This document shows positions 26,867 to 35,814 of a DNA stretch of 64,000 bases, one piece after another; the stretch's first letter is position 1, and every line of letters begins with the position of its first letter. Source of the stretch: Clostridiaceae bacterium (GTDB lineage: Bacteria; Bacillota; Clostridia; Oscillospirales; Acutalibacteraceae); assembly GCA_016292785.1 (NCBI GenBank), contig JAEDFL010000007.1, positions 1 to 64,000 of the forward strand, read 5' to 3'. The notes under the pieces were generated by a model. It was not told where the DNA came from and did no database searches. It was given only the letters and a program-made list of their open reading frames with translations. Made by a program: the position numbers and the translations under genes.

Positions 26867-27682
26867 ATGAAAGACAATAAAAGATTTTTCGTCTGCGTCA
26901 GCGGTCTTGTCGCACTTGCGGTTTTGCTCAGGGTGATTGATCCGAAAATTTCCGCTCTCGTCTATAACGGCGGAAATTATTTCGGCGGATTTTGCGAAAT
27001 TGCCGGAGCGGCTATCCCCTTTTTGCTCTGTGCGTTCTGTTTTGCGACCATGATGTTCTGCCGCCACACAAAAACCACCTTGAAGAATAACCGCATCCTG
27101 ACGGTCATATACGGCATCGCTTCCCTTATTTCAACCTTGGCTGCCGTTTTTATGGCGACATATAAAAGCTCAAACAAGAATTACTACCTGCTTGCCGGAT
27201 TTTCGGCTGTTCTGACAGCGATTTTCATTTACCTCGCCGCAACGCTTTTCAAAAATAATTATCAGAAAAGTCTGATGACAAAGTACGCAAAGATCGGAAT
27301 TATCTCATCTCTTGCCTCTGTAACTCTTTTCTTTATTGCAAAGCTGATTCCTCAGCGTCCCTCATATGAAGCGCTCCGGGTATCTATGGAGAAATTCGGA
27401 AATTATGACTCCCCTGAAGAATTTGTCCCATTTCTCGCCCTTTCGGGAATAGGTGCGGCAATGATAATGTGGATCACCTGCCTGCCCGACATCTTTCCAA
27501 AGCTCAGATTCAGCGGCAAGTTCTTCTTTGCTGTTTCGGTCGTCTGGGCGGCGGCAATGCTGATTGGTGCGGTCTCAAGCGGTCACACCTACGCTTCTGA
27601 ATTTATCTGCGGACTTGCGGTGTCTTATTCTATGCAGTTCACCGCAAAGAAAATTATTGAAAAAAAGTTTGACAGTCAATAG
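26867..27682 (+). CDS. Polytopic membrane protein, possibly divergent PAP2-like
   Basis: 271 residues with six to seven transmembrane segments and a basic C-terminus. KLIPQRPSY and SSGHTYASEFICG sit where PAP2 phosphatases have K-x6-RP and the S-R-x-x-x-G-x-H-x-x-S-D motif. The central PSGH motif is not seen, so if related it has lost part of the active site. Ribosome site AAGGAAAGG. It follows DUF896 by 39 bp and is probably co-transcribed. Function unknown. Confidence 0.55.
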   Translation: MKDNKRFFVCVSGLVALAVLLRVIDPKISALVYNGGNYFGGFCEIAGAAIPFLLCAFCFATMMFCRHTKTTLKNNRILTVIYGIASLISTLAAVFMATYKSSNKNYYLLAGFSAVLTAIFIYLAATLFKNNYQKSLMTKYAKIGIISSLASVTLFFIAKLIPQRPSYEALRVSMEKFGNYDSPEEFVPFLALSGIGAAMIMWITCLPDIFPKLRFSGKFFFAVSVVWAAAMLIGAVSSGHTYASEFICGLAVSYSMQFTAKKIIEKKFDSQ

Positions 27683-27723
27683 AAAATCACTTCCCGCTTT
27701 CTGCAAAACCGCCGAAATCTCTT

Positions 27724-27734
27724 TTTGTCGAAAT
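27724..27734. promoter_or_regulatory. Candidate Spo0A box
   Basis: TTTGTCGAAAT contains the exact 0A core TGTCGAA and lies 17 bp upstream of the -35 of the 36-codon peptide gene. A related GCCGAAATC lies about 18 bp before it. One short match is weak evidence. Confidence 0.35.
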
Positions 27735-27751
27735 CGGCAACATTTTTTTCA

Positions 27752-27780
27752 TTGACAAAATATTTCTTATATGATAAAAT
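27752..27780 (+). promoter_or_regulatory. Strong promoter of the 36-codon peptide gene
   Basis: TTGACA (perfect), 17-nt spacer, TAAAAT. The start would be near 27787, giving a 38-nt leader. Confidence 0.8.
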
Positions 27781-27824
27781 CAAATTGCAGATTATATCTG
27801 ACGACAATAAAGGAGGACATTACT

Positions 27825-27935
27825 ATGGAGGCAATTCTCAACATGGTTCAGGAGATCCTTACATATTTTAAGGAGTTCGACGCTGCGGCAGTTATTGAAA
27901 TCATCAAGAATTTCTTTGCAAGCATCGCTGCATAA
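27825..27935 (+). CDS. 36-residue amphipathic peptide gene
   Basis: The peptide starts MEAILNMVQEILTYFKEFD and ends AAAVIEIIKNFFASIAA. The ATG follows a perfect AAAGGAGG by 8 nt, a consensus promoter stands 45 bp upstream, and a strong terminator follows the TAA by 15 nt, so this is a complete single-gene unit. The sequence is predicted all-helical, with hydrophobic residues on one face, a central acidic patch and a nearly neutral charge. No signal peptide, Cys or double-Gly leader is present. It may act at the membrane like a modulin- or toxin-type peptide, or as a protein-binding micropeptide. Function not known. Confidence 0.78.
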   Translation: MEAILNMVQEILTYFKEFDAAAVIEIIKNFFASIAA

Positions 27936-27950
27936 TTTTTTAAAAAAATA

Positions 27951-27984
27951 AAGCGTCCTGTTTCATTCGTGAAGCAGGACGCTT
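27951..27984. terminator. Bidirectional terminator, peptide gene / aroE-aroK
   Basis: AAGCGTCCTG pairs with CAGGACGCTT; TTTTCAG follows on plus and TTTATTTTTTT on minus. Confidence 0.9.
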
Positions 27985-27990
27985 TTCAGT

Positions 27991-29244
27991 TTAATAAAGT
28001 ATACTTTCCGTAGGCTTGATTTTCATAATATTTATGATCTCGGATACTGTCTTTTCAACATTGTCCGTGACCTCAATCTTAATATCGGCAAGAAATTTAT
28101 AGATCGGAGTACGCTCCTCATCGAGCCTTTTCAAAGCGTCATAGTTTCTGATGAGAGGAACTCCGTCAAATTTCAAACCGCTCAGCTCTCTTGTCAGCCA
28201 AACAACATAGCCGTTCTGACGGATATAATACTGGTTTTCCTTGCTGAGGATCGCTCCGCTTTCGCATGCGATTACCTGTCCGCCGTTCTGCGTGATCTTC
28301 TTGAGCGTTTCGGTTTCAAGCTCTCTGTAATATCTTTCGCCGTACGCCATATACACGGTTGAGAGAGGTACGCCGGCTTTCATTGAAATCAGCTTTTCAA
28401 CGTCGATACACGGTCTGCCGAGCTTTGCGGCAATAACCTTTGCAATGGTTGTCTTTCCGCTTCCGGGAAGTCCGACAAGGATAATGTTCTTCCTGCGGTC
28501 GCTCATCGTCTTATAGGTCGTCTTAATAAGCTCCTCATCAGGCTTGATCCGTCCGAAAATTATCTCGGTCTGATATGCCTGAGCAACAAGCATTGAAAGT
28601 CCGTCCGAGTTTGGGATTTCACGATCCTCGGCGTCGCAGATAAGCCTTGTTCTTCTCGGGTTGTAGATAAGCTCCATAACTCCGCAGAGCTTCGGGAAAC
28701 GTCCCAGCTCGATGAACTTCATACCGTTGTTCGGGTACATTCCGTGGGACGTGGTATTGATTAAAATTTCAATGTCCTCATTGTCGTAATACTCATCGGA
28801 ATCCTCTATCTCCTGGCTTGAAACCGTGATAATCTTTTTTGCGCCGAGACCTTCGACAACCGCCTGAACGGTCAGGGCGTCACTGCCCGTGCCGAAGATA
28901 AGCACCGTTTTTCCCGAAACATCAATTCCGCACTTGTTTATCATATAGCAGAAACCGAAATACTCTGAGTTGTCGCCGATAAGCTTGCCGTCCTTGTCAA
29001 CGACGATGGTGTCAACGCTTCCGATCTTCTGCGCCGATTCGGTGATAACGTCGCAGTATTTGATAACATCTTTTTTATAGGGGAAGGTCACGTTGATGCC
29101 TGCAAAATCTTTTTTTTCAAAAAATTCGTCAAGCTCGTTCGGCTCAAGCTGAAAAAGGTCATATCTCGCATTGCCGAGTTCCCTGTGTATTTCCGGAGAA
29201 AGGCTGTGCAAAAGCTTTCTTCCGAGTAATCCGTATTTTTTCAT
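27991..29244 (-). CDS. aroE-aroK: Shikimate dehydrogenase-shikimate kinase fusion
   Basis: 417 residues. Residues 1-250 are AroE-like: the substrate-binding SLSP loop, NVTFPYK with catalytic Lys57, the GTGSDA nucleotide loop and NTTSHGM. Residues 252-417 are AroK-like: Walker A GLPGSGKTT, ERYYRELE, and the lid region PLIRNYDALKRLDEERTPIYKF. Several usual residues are changed. The catalytic NTD of AroE reads NSE (Glu94), the D-L-x-Y-N-P motif reads ELIYNP, the kinase D-x-D reads DVE (Glu283), and its GGG loop reads ESG (328-330). It would catalyse two consecutive chorismate-pathway steps if active. Ribosome site AAGGATTG. Confidence 0.88.
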   Translation of the reverse strand: MKKYGLLGRKLLHSLSPEIHRELGNARYDLFQLEPNELDEFFEKKDFAGINVTFPYKKDVIKYCDVITESAQKIGSVDTIVVDKDGKLIGDNSEYFGFCYMINKCGIDVSGKTVLIFGTGSDALTVQAVVEGLGAKKIITVSSQEIEDSDEYYDNEDIEILINTTSHGMYPNNGMKFIELGRFPKLCGVMELIYNPRRTRLICDAEDREIPNSDGLSMLVAQAYQTEIIFGRIKPDEELIKTTYKTMSDRRKNIILVGLPGSGKTTIAKVIAAKLGRPCIDVEKLISMKAGVPLSTVYMAYGERYYRELETETLKKITQNGGQVIACESGAILSKENQYYIRQNGYVVWLTRELSGLKFDGVPLIRNYDALKRLDEERTPIYKFLADIKIEVTDNVEKTVSEIINIMKIKPTESILY

Positions 29245-29283
29245 ATTGCGATCAATCCTTTCCGCTGAGCATAGATTTTGTGT

Positions 29284-30132
29284 TTATTTATCTTTCTTGC
29301 TTTCGTCTTTTTTCCTGTTCTTTATTCCGGCGGCGCACCCTGCGGCAACGGCAATAACAGCCGCCGCTGCACCCAATGCAAGCGTCAGACGCTTTCTGCC
29401 GTTATCGGAAGTAACGGCTTCGCCTGAATATGTGTTGATAACGGTCTGAGGCTCGTCGTCCTCAGAGTCATCATTTTGAGTTGTGGATTTTTTGGATCTT
29501 GTGGTTTTCACCTTGGTTGTTTTCGCCTTGGTCGTTTTCTGCTTTGTGGTTTTCGCCTTGGTGGTCTTTCCCGTTTTTTCCGTGGAGTCGGCTTCCTCGT
29601 CCGTGTCAGTCTCCTCCTTATCCTCGGAGATATCAACGCTGTAAGTGTTCGACTTAACTCCGTTTGTGTCAACCACCCTGACGTCCATAACAAGATTGTC
29701 CGGTATTCCGGCTTTTATTCCCACCGTTGTTTCAAGCAGAATGTTCATGCTGTTCTTATCGGCAAGCTCATCATTCAGTTCGGCAAAATACACGTTGTCG
29801 TTGTACTCCGCCGTCCCGTCGGACATAACCGTTACCTCGCCCATACCGTTGAAGTTCATTATCACTCCGCTGAGCAGGTCGTCATTGAAATCGTTAAATT
29901 CAAGCATAAACAGCAGATATATCCTGTGAATGCTGCGGTCATACTTCACCTTGACCGCAGCAAAGCAAAGGTCGCTGTTGGACTCGCCGTCCGCTTCAAG
30001 GAACACGCAAAGCTTGCTGTCCTCCCACAGTCCGTTGTCCGATATTGCACCGGTGTTAAAGGTATATGAAACAATCACGGCTGAGATCAATAATAAAATA
30101 CCGATCCGCTTCAAAAATCCGCTCAATCTCAT
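29284..30132 (-). CDS. Surface protein with Lys-Thr-rich repeat and C-terminal membrane anchor
   Basis: 282 residues: signal peptide (RIGILLLISAVIVSYTFNTGA), a globular acidic ectodomain to about residue 175, an acidic linker, then a low-complexity tract of KTTK-A, KTTK-Q, KTTK-A, KTTK-V and KTTR repeats (about 188-218). A transmembrane helix (LTLALGAAAAVIAVAAGCAAGI) and basic tail follow. The Lys/Thr tract probably spans the cell wall. It lies between aroE-aroK and the GH38 mannosidase on the same strand. Ectodomain not recognised. Confidence 0.75.
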   Translation of the reverse strand: MRLSGFLKRIGILLLISAVIVSYTFNTGAISDNGLWEDSKLCVFLEADGESNSDLCFAAVKVKYDRSIHRIYLLFMLEFNDFNDDLLSGVIMNFNGMGEVTVMSDGTAEYNDNVYFAELNDELADKNSMNILLETTVGIKAGIPDNLVMDVRVVDTNGVKSNTYSVDISEDKEETDTDEEADSTEKTGKTTKAKTTKQKTTKAKTTKVKTTRSKKSTTQNDDSEDDEPQTVINTYSGEAVTSDNGRKRLTLALGAAAAVIAVAAGCAAGIKNRKKDESKKDK

Positions 30133-30145
30133 CCCTCTTTTAAAA

Positions 30146-33100
30146 TCAGTTTACTTTTACCGAAACTATCTCAAAAGGCTTTGCCGTAAAGCTTATCGAA
30201 TTGTTTTCAACCGTCAGCTCCTCGACTTCATTTTCAAGCAGATCGCAGATTACAGCTTTCTTGACATCGAAGCCGAAATTAAGCGTAACGTTCGTCTTTT
30301 TATTATAGCTCTCATAGCCACGGATAACGATATCGTCGCTGTCCTCGGCTTTCTTCACCGTTTCAACGATAAAGCTGTCGCTGTCGCAGGAAACAAAGGA
30401 ATATTCCTCGGGCAAAGCTCCGTCCTGTTTTCCGATCGGGAAAGCCTTCATCGGTGCATTCAGCTCATAGGCAAGCTGTACCGTTCCACTCTCCCTGTAA
30501 TTGCCTGCGTGCGGCAGGAGAGAATAAGTGAAGATATGCTCGCCCTTGTCGGCGTCGGGATCGGGCGATGTCGCACACTTGAAAAGTGAAAGCTTCATCG
30601 TGCCGTTGTCGATATTGTGACCGTACTTGCAGTCATTCAGGAGGCTGACGCCGTATCCGTAGTCGGAATAGTCCATATACTTGTGGCCGCAAACCTCAAA
30701 TTTCGCCGCATCCCAGCTTGTATTCTTGTGAGCCGGTCGCTCAACCGAGCCGAACTGAATTTCGTAGGTCACCTTGTCCGAATTGACGTCAACGTCAAAA
30801 GCCGCCTTGAGCATAAGGTGTTCCTGATGCCAGTCTGCGTGGGTATCAAAATCAATTCTTGCACTGTTGTCGTAGAACCAGATCTTCTGACAAAATTCCG
30901 ACTTGTAGAATTTTCTTCTGATCTCAAAGCCGAAGCGTGCGCCCTCGTCGATAAACTCAACGAACGAAACATCGTTGATCTCATATTTCTTTTCGGTATA
31001 GTAGTTTGAAAGCTCCCATGCGTCGTATGCGTAGGGGTAGTCCTCGAAAGCCTCGATGTAGTTTCCTCTGCCGCCCTCACGCAGGACTTCACGGTCGTTC
31101 ACCTTGTCGTAAAGACGTGTGATAACATATTCATCATTAAATTCAACGATATAATTTGAAGTTTCAAGACGCTTGCCGTCAAGAGTATATGATGATTTAT
31201 ATTCGTCAAGATTAACAACCTTATAACCCTTTGCAGGAATACCGTTCACACGGTAGGTCTTGCCCTCGTAATTAACAAATCCGTTATCCGTGAACGAATT
31301 CGGGTTAAAAATAACCACACCGCCCTCGGTCTTGATATTCGACATTATGCTGTCGTATGCCGCATTCTCGGCATTGTGACCGATTTCGGCAATTTTTGCA
31401 TAGTCCCTGTCGCACTGCTCATATACCGAATGAATGGACGAGCCGGGAATAATATCGTGGAACTGGTTGAGAAGTATGCACTCCCAGCCCTCGTTAAGCT
31501 TCTCCTGCGGATACTCGGCTCCCGTCAGCTTGGAAGCCATTGCGCTGACCGCCTCGGCATTCTGATAAAGGAACTCGCTCTTTCTGTTGTTCTTCTTGTT
31601 CTTCGCCTGAGAGGTGTAGGTTCCTCTGTGGAATTCAAGATAAAGCTCGCCCGACCATTTCGGAAGTCTTCTGCTTCCCTCGGTTTTGCTTTTAAGTCTG
31701 TCAAGAAATTCGCTTGCAAACTCCCACTTAGGCTGAGGACAGTCCGCAACGCCGTATTTCAGACGGTTAAGAATTTCAATGTTTTCGTCAGTCGGTCCGC
31801 CGCCGCCGTCACCGTAACCGAACGGCATTATAACCTCGTCGGAAAGCTCTTTCTGACTGAATCTCTCGTATGCTCCCTTGAGATAGGAGGCTCTGAGCAT
31901 CGGAGTATAGGTTGAATAATATCCGTCAAGCTCGCCTTTCTCGTTAAGCTCGTTTGCGGTCAGGAAATATGAGAACACCTCGGAGCCGTCAATGCCTTTC
32001 CACATAAAAGCGTCATAGGGCATTTTATTGCTCTCGTTCCAGCCGATTTTTGACGTAACGAATTTATCAATTCCGCTTTTCTTCATAATCTGGGGCATAG
32101 CCGCACTGTAACCGAAAACATCGGGAAGCCAGATTATTTTATTGTCAACGCCGAATTCATTCTTGAAAAATCTTTTGCCGAAAAGCACCTGACGGACAAG
32201 GCTTTCGCCGCTTGTAAGGTTGCAGTCAGCTTCAAGCCACATTGAACCCTCAAGCTCAATACGCTTTTCCTTGACAAGACGTTTGATCTCCTCAAACATC
32301 TCAGGACTTTCCTCCTTGAGATATTTAAGAAGCTGAGGCTGACTCGACATAAACTTATAGTCGGGATATTTCTTCATCATTTCGATAACGCTGCCGAAGG
32401 TGCGCTGAACCTTTTCTCTCGTCTGGTCAAGAGTCCAGAGCCATGCAACGTCAATGTGAGTGTGTCCGACACAGCTGACTTTGATCTTATTATCGTGGCA
32501 GTATTTGCCGTAAAATTCGGTCATAAGGTATTCGTTCGCCGCATCGACAGACGCAAGGAACTCCTCCGACATAGGAGCGCACCAGTTGAGGAGATTGAGG
32601 GCGTTGTTCAGGTACTCTCTGACATCCGCAAAAACCTTCGACTCCTTGTCGGAATAGTACAGCACCCTGTAAGGCGCTTTAATATTGTAATAAAGCTTCT
32701 CGATCTCACGGTTAAACTCGCAAAGCTGAACATAAAAATCCGTCCTTTTTCCTGCAGGCACGGAATAGGCATAGATATGTATATCGTAGCTGTCCTTAGT
32801 CCCATCAAGCTTGAGATATCTATGGTTACAGTCAATACCTCTGATGACCTTGCCGTCAACAAAGATAAGAAACTGAGGCTCCCAGTCCTCGTGCCTAACA
32901 TCGGTTGCCGCAACGTAAAGTTCAAGATCCTTGCCTTTAAGCTCCGCAGGGATCTCAATATGCTTGTAGAACCACCTGTGCTCCTCCGGATTCATTCCCC
33001 AGCGTTCGGTCTCGCCGAATTCACGCCAGTCGCCGTCCGAGAGAGAGGGAACTTCATTTCCCTTTTTGTATCCGCACTCCGTCGTTTTCCAGCCTGTTAT

Positions 33101-33178
33101 GCTGAGTCTTACGGGAGTGATATATTTTTCGATTTGCTTCAGAATCTCCCCGATCCTCTTGTCCAGAAAATTGTTCAT
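30146..33178 (-). CDS. Alpha-mannosidase, glycoside hydrolase family 38
   Basis: 1010 residues, no signal peptide, so probably cytosolic. An N-terminal beta domain (to about 230) precedes the catalytic barrel. Zinc-site residues are in SCVGHTHIDVAWLW (His241, Asp243 region). The nucleophile Asp353 is in IIWLPDVFGYSAAMPQI. GEGDGGGGPTDE-like glycine-rich stretch and QFHDIIPGSSIHSVYEQ are also typical of GH38. C-terminal beta-sandwich domains complete it. It trims alpha-mannosides imported into the cell. The ATG overlaps the glycosyltransferase stop by 4 nt, so the two genes form an operon. Confidence 0.95.
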   Translation of the reverse strand: MNNFLDKRIGEILKQIEKYITPVRLSITGWKTTECGYKKGNEVPSLSDGDWREFGETERWGMNPEEHRWFYKHIEIPAELKGKDLELYVAATDVRHEDWEPQFLIFVDGKVIRGIDCNHRYLKLDGTKDSYDIHIYAYSVPAGKRTDFYVQLCEFNREIEKLYYNIKAPYRVLYYSDKESKVFADVREYLNNALNLLNWCAPMSEEFLASVDAANEYLMTEFYGKYCHDNKIKVSCVGHTHIDVAWLWTLDQTREKVQRTFGSVIEMMKKYPDYKFMSSQPQLLKYLKEESPEMFEEIKRLVKEKRIELEGSMWLEADCNLTSGESLVRQVLFGKRFFKNEFGVDNKIIWLPDVFGYSAAMPQIMKKSGIDKFVTSKIGWNESNKMPYDAFMWKGIDGSEVFSYFLTANELNEKGELDGYYSTYTPMLRASYLKGAYERFSQKELSDEVIMPFGYGDGGGGPTDENIEILNRLKYGVADCPQPKWEFASEFLDRLKSKTEGSRRLPKWSGELYLEFHRGTYTSQAKNKKNNRKSEFLYQNAEAVSAMASKLTGAEYPQEKLNEGWECILLNQFHDIIPGSSIHSVYEQCDRDYAKIAEIGHNAENAAYDSIMSNIKTEGGVVIFNPNSFTDNGFVNYEGKTYRVNGIPAKGYKVVNLDEYKSSYTLDGKRLETSNYIVEFNDEYVITRLYDKVNDREVLREGGRGNYIEAFEDYPYAYDAWELSNYYTEKKYEINDVSFVEFIDEGARFGFEIRRKFYKSEFCQKIWFYDNSARIDFDTHADWHQEHLMLKAAFDVDVNSDKVTYEIQFGSVERPAHKNTSWDAAKFEVCGHKYMDYSDYGYGVSLLNDCKYGHNIDNGTMKLSLFKCATSPDPDADKGEHIFTYSLLPHAGNYRESGTVQLAYELNAPMKAFPIGKQDGALPEEYSFVSCDSDSFIVETVKKAEDSDDIVIRGYESYNKKTNVTLNFGFDVKKAVICDLLENEVEELTVENNSISFTAKPFEIVSVKVN

Positions 33179-34371
33179 ACTTTGCTCCGTTCAATTATTT
33201 TGTAAAGTTTATTTATCTCATCCGACTTTGAAAAATCGGAGGATTTCAAATTGTTTATGATATTTTGTTTAAGCTCCCCGTCACCGATAAAGTCTGTCAG
33301 AGCCTTTGCAAATTTTTGATTTTCAAGCGGAGCGACAACTCCGTTCACTCCGTTTTCAATCTGACTTGAGGCGGTTGCGTAGTCGGCTATAACAACGGGT
33401 TTGCCGAGAATCAGAGCCTCGTTGACCGTTACGGCATTTCCCTCATAGCGTGACGGCTGAACGTAGATATCGCACGCCTTAAAATACGGGTAAGGATTGG
33501 TTTTCTTGCCAAGGAGAATAACCCTGTCGCCCATTCCAAGCTCCTTGATTTTGCTTTTTATCAGTTCTTCATCGGGACCGTAGCCGATTATATACCACTT
33601 GATTTTTTCGGTCATCGAACAAATCGCAGGCACATTATCGAAATTCTTTGCGTGGCAGTATCTTCCCACGGAAAGAAGCTTTACGTTACCGTCGTCGGGC
33701 ATTTCCCCGCCGACCGTAAATTCCTCCGCCTGTTTTTTTATGAAATCGGCAGGGTGAATGTTTTCTATCACCGTTACCCTGTCCCCGAGAGTCGGAAATC
33801 TCTTTGCAAAAGCCTCCTTAACGCTCGGTGAAACGGCAACCAGACCGTCATACTTCGACCACATTTCAAGCTCCGAGTCAAAGTCGATGTCAATATAGGA
33901 ATAGTCGGTGTGTATCCATGCGACTTTTTTCTTCGCCGTTGTTTTCTCAGCCGCAAAATAGTGCGGAGTGAGAAAGCTTATCACAAGATCGTATTCCTTT
34001 TCCGATATCGTGGGCATATATCTCGAAGTGTACTTGTGGCTGTAATTAAGAATTACATATTCGCCGTTTTTCAAGCCGTGAGAGTCGGTATAGTCGGCGG
34101 CCTTTTTCTTTCCGATAACTCTGCCCAGAGCCACGGAAAGCGCACCCTTTTTGACGACCTCGGTAATCGGAACGGCAAGTGACGCATAATTTTTATTTTC
34201 AGGCAGAAGCTTGACCTCTTTCGGGATGTAATCCATCAGCTCACCCGTATGCCTGAGCAGGAAAAGCTCAACGTTATAACGGCTGAAATCAAAAGCATTG
34301 AGCAGACCGAGCAAGGCTCTTTCCGCGCCGCCGATCTCCATACAATGACTGACAATCAGTACGTTTTTCAT
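33175..34371 (-). CDS. Glycosyltransferase, GT4-like
   Basis: 398 residues, GT-B fold. The N-terminal acceptor half has SHCMEIGGAERALLGLLNAFD. The C-terminal donor half has LLSVGRYCHAKNFDNVPAICSM, ILLGKKTNPYPYFKACDIYVQPSRYEGNAVTVNEALILGKPVV (E-x7-E motif) and a nucleotide-binding pattern. It probably adds a sugar from a nucleotide donor to a cell-surface glycan. The ATG at 34371 (Met-Lys-Asn) has GGAGG 6 nt upstream; other Met codons just before lie on the ribosome site. Its own promoter is upstream. Confidence 0.9.
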   Translation of the reverse strand: MKNVLIVSHCMEIGGAERALLGLLNAFDFSRYNVELFLLRHTGELMDYIPKEVKLLPENKNYASLAVPITEVVKKGALSVALGRVIGKKKAADYTDSHGLKNGEYVILNYSHKYTSRYMPTISEKEYDLVISFLTPHYFAAEKTTAKKKVAWIHTDYSYIDIDFDSELEMWSKYDGLVAVSPSVKEAFAKRFPTLGDRVTVIENIHPADFIKKQAEEFTVGGEMPDDGNVKLLSVGRYCHAKNFDNVPAICSMTEKIKWYIIGYGPDEELIKSKIKELGMGDRVILLGKKTNPYPYFKACDIYVQPSRYEGNAVTVNEALILGKPVVIADYATASSQIENGVNGVVAPLENQKFAKALTDFIGDGELKQNIINNLKSSDFSKSDEINKLYKIIERSKV

Positions 34372-34415
34372 ACCCATCCTCCGCCGCATAAATTATTCCT
34401 GAAAATATTATTATA

Positions 34416-34444
34416 ATTATACTTATTATGTTCTTTAAAGTCAA
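34416..34444 (-). promoter_or_regulatory. Promoter of the glycosyltransferase-GH38 operon
   Basis: Minus strand TTGACT (34439-34444), 17-nt spacer, TATAAT (34416-34421). The rest of the 258-bp divergent gap is AT-rich with no other structure I recognise. Confidence 0.8.
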
Positions 34445-34565
34445 TGAATGTTTCGACATATTTCAAAAAATTTCTTCATTTTACCTCTGATTAGATTTTT
34501 TTCTTTTTCTATGCAAAAAACTTTCGGATTAAACCGCAAAAATCAAATATCCGGCTTCAAAAACA

Positions 34566-34594
34566 TTGACATTTTTAATTGATTTTGATACTAT
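34566..34594 (+). promoter_or_regulatory. Promoter of the HAD-GH38 operon
   Basis: TTGACA, 17-nt spacer, TACTAT, with the gene start 36 bp downstream. Confidence 0.7.
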
Positions 34595-34630
34595 AAATTG
34601 ATTTTAGAATTTATGCAAAGGATGTATCAT

Positions 34631-35626
34631 ATGCTTTTGGAAAAGACAGTTCACATTCCCGATCTGGGAGACATCGGTGCAGACAGCGGATTTCACGTTC
34701 TAACCTCCACAGAGGACGGTAAATTCACCGTCGGCAAAAACGGCGTAGTCGATATCGTTTCAACAGGCGACAGCAAGGTTGAGTTCGTTTCTTTCGGCTC
34801 TCACACTCTCGCCTGCGTAAAATCCGCAATCGCTTATCCCGTTTATTATCCCGTTGCGCCCGTTTCGCTCGAAATGCCTGTCAAGGCGGTTCTCATGGAT
34901 CTTGACGGCACAACGGTCAGAAGCGAAGAATTCTGGATCTGGATCATTCAGATGAGTATTGCAAGCCTTCTCGGCAACCCCAAGTTTGAGCTTGAGGAAG
35001 CTGACCTCCCGTTCGTTTCCGGACATTCGGTTTCCGAGCATCTGCAATACTGCATTGATAAATATTGCCCCGGCGCATCACTTGACAAGGCTCGTGATTT
35101 CTACTTTGAGCACACTCACAGGGAGATGGAGGAGATCATGGCAGGCAGAGGCAAGGACGGCGCATTCACCCCGACGGTCGGCGTTAAGGATTTCCTTTAT
35201 GAGCTGAAGTCGATGGGTGTTAAGATCGGACTTGTTACCTCGGGACTTTATGAAAAGGCATGGCCGGAAATTCTTTCCGCATTCAAGACGCTCGGAATGG
35301 GCGATCCCAAGGATTTCTACGACGCTATAATTTCCGCAGGCTTCCCGCTCAGGAAAGGCTCTGTCGGCACACTCGGCGAGCTTTCGCCAAAGCCGCACCC
35401 GTGGCTTTATTCGGAGACCTCGATTGTCGGACTCGGCGAGGCTTTCGCAGACCGCAATCATGTTGTCGGCATTGAGGACAGCGGCGCAGGCGTATGCTCC
35501 GTCCGTCTTGCAGGCTACACAACTATCGGTATCGCAGGCGGCAACATCGTTGACAGTGGCACAAAGGCTGTTTGCAATTATTATGAAAACAGCTTTGAGG
35601 ATATATTAAAAATTATAAAGGGCTGA
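34631..35626 (+). CDS. HAD-superfamily phosphatase with N-terminal extension
   Basis: 331 residues. Residues about 80-330 are a HAD hydrolase: motif I AVLMDLDGTTV (nucleophile Asp), motif II GLVTSGLYEKAW, motif III Lys in LSPKPHPWLY, and motif IV GIEDSGAGVCS. The beta-phosphoglucomutase-like cap is helical. The first 80 residues are not part of the HAD fold and are unassigned. The ATG at 34631 has AAAGGA 8 nt upstream. The neighbourhood suggests a sugar-phosphate substrate, perhaps from mannoside breakdown; this is inference. Confidence 0.88.
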   Translation: MLLEKTVHIPDLGDIGADSGFHVLTSTEDGKFTVGKNGVVDIVSTGDSKVEFVSFGSHTLACVKSAIAYPVYYPVAPVSLEMPVKAVLMDLDGTTVRSEEFWIWIIQMSIASLLGNPKFELEEADLPFVSGHSVSEHLQYCIDKYCPGASLDKARDFYFEHTHREMEEIMAGRGKDGAFTPTVGVKDFLYELKSMGVKIGLVTSGLYEKAWPEILSAFKTLGMGDPKDFYDAIISAGFPLRKGSVGTLGELSPKPHPWLYSETSIVGLGEAFADRNHVVGIEDSGAGVCSVRLAGYTTIGIAGGNIVDSGTKAVCNYYENSFEDILKIIKG

Positions 35627-35631
35627 TTTAA

Positions 35632-35814
35632 TTGAAGAAGATCAAATCCGAAAAAATCGTTCATGCAATGAGCTTTGCGCTCTTCGTCCTTATGCTGACG
35701 GAAGCATACATTGTTCATGAAGATGAGATCAAGGAAAGCATCAGCAGACTTAAAACAATCATTGAAAGCAAAAAAGGAGAACAGACAAATGGACAACAAA
35801 CCGCAGAAAATTAA
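35632..35814 (+). CDS. Small single-pass membrane protein, hypothetical
   Basis: 60 residues with a TTG start, AAGGG 9 nt upstream. Basic N-terminus (MKKIKSEKI), hydrophobic stretch HAMSFALFVLMLTEAYIV, then a charged helical tail. It lies 5 nt after the HAD gene and overlaps the following GH38 start by 26 nt, so it fills the gap tightly as a translated operon member would. No family recognised; a non-coding reading is possible. Confidence 0.5.
   Translation: MKKIKSEKIVHAMSFALFVLMLTEAYIVHEDEIKESISRLKTIIESKKGEQTNGQQTAEN

Noticed and set aside
29480..29575. The Lys-Thr repeat tract as a DNA tandem repeat of interest by itself
   Set aside because: It encodes a low-complexity wall-spanning linker in an intact surface-protein frame; such tracts are common.
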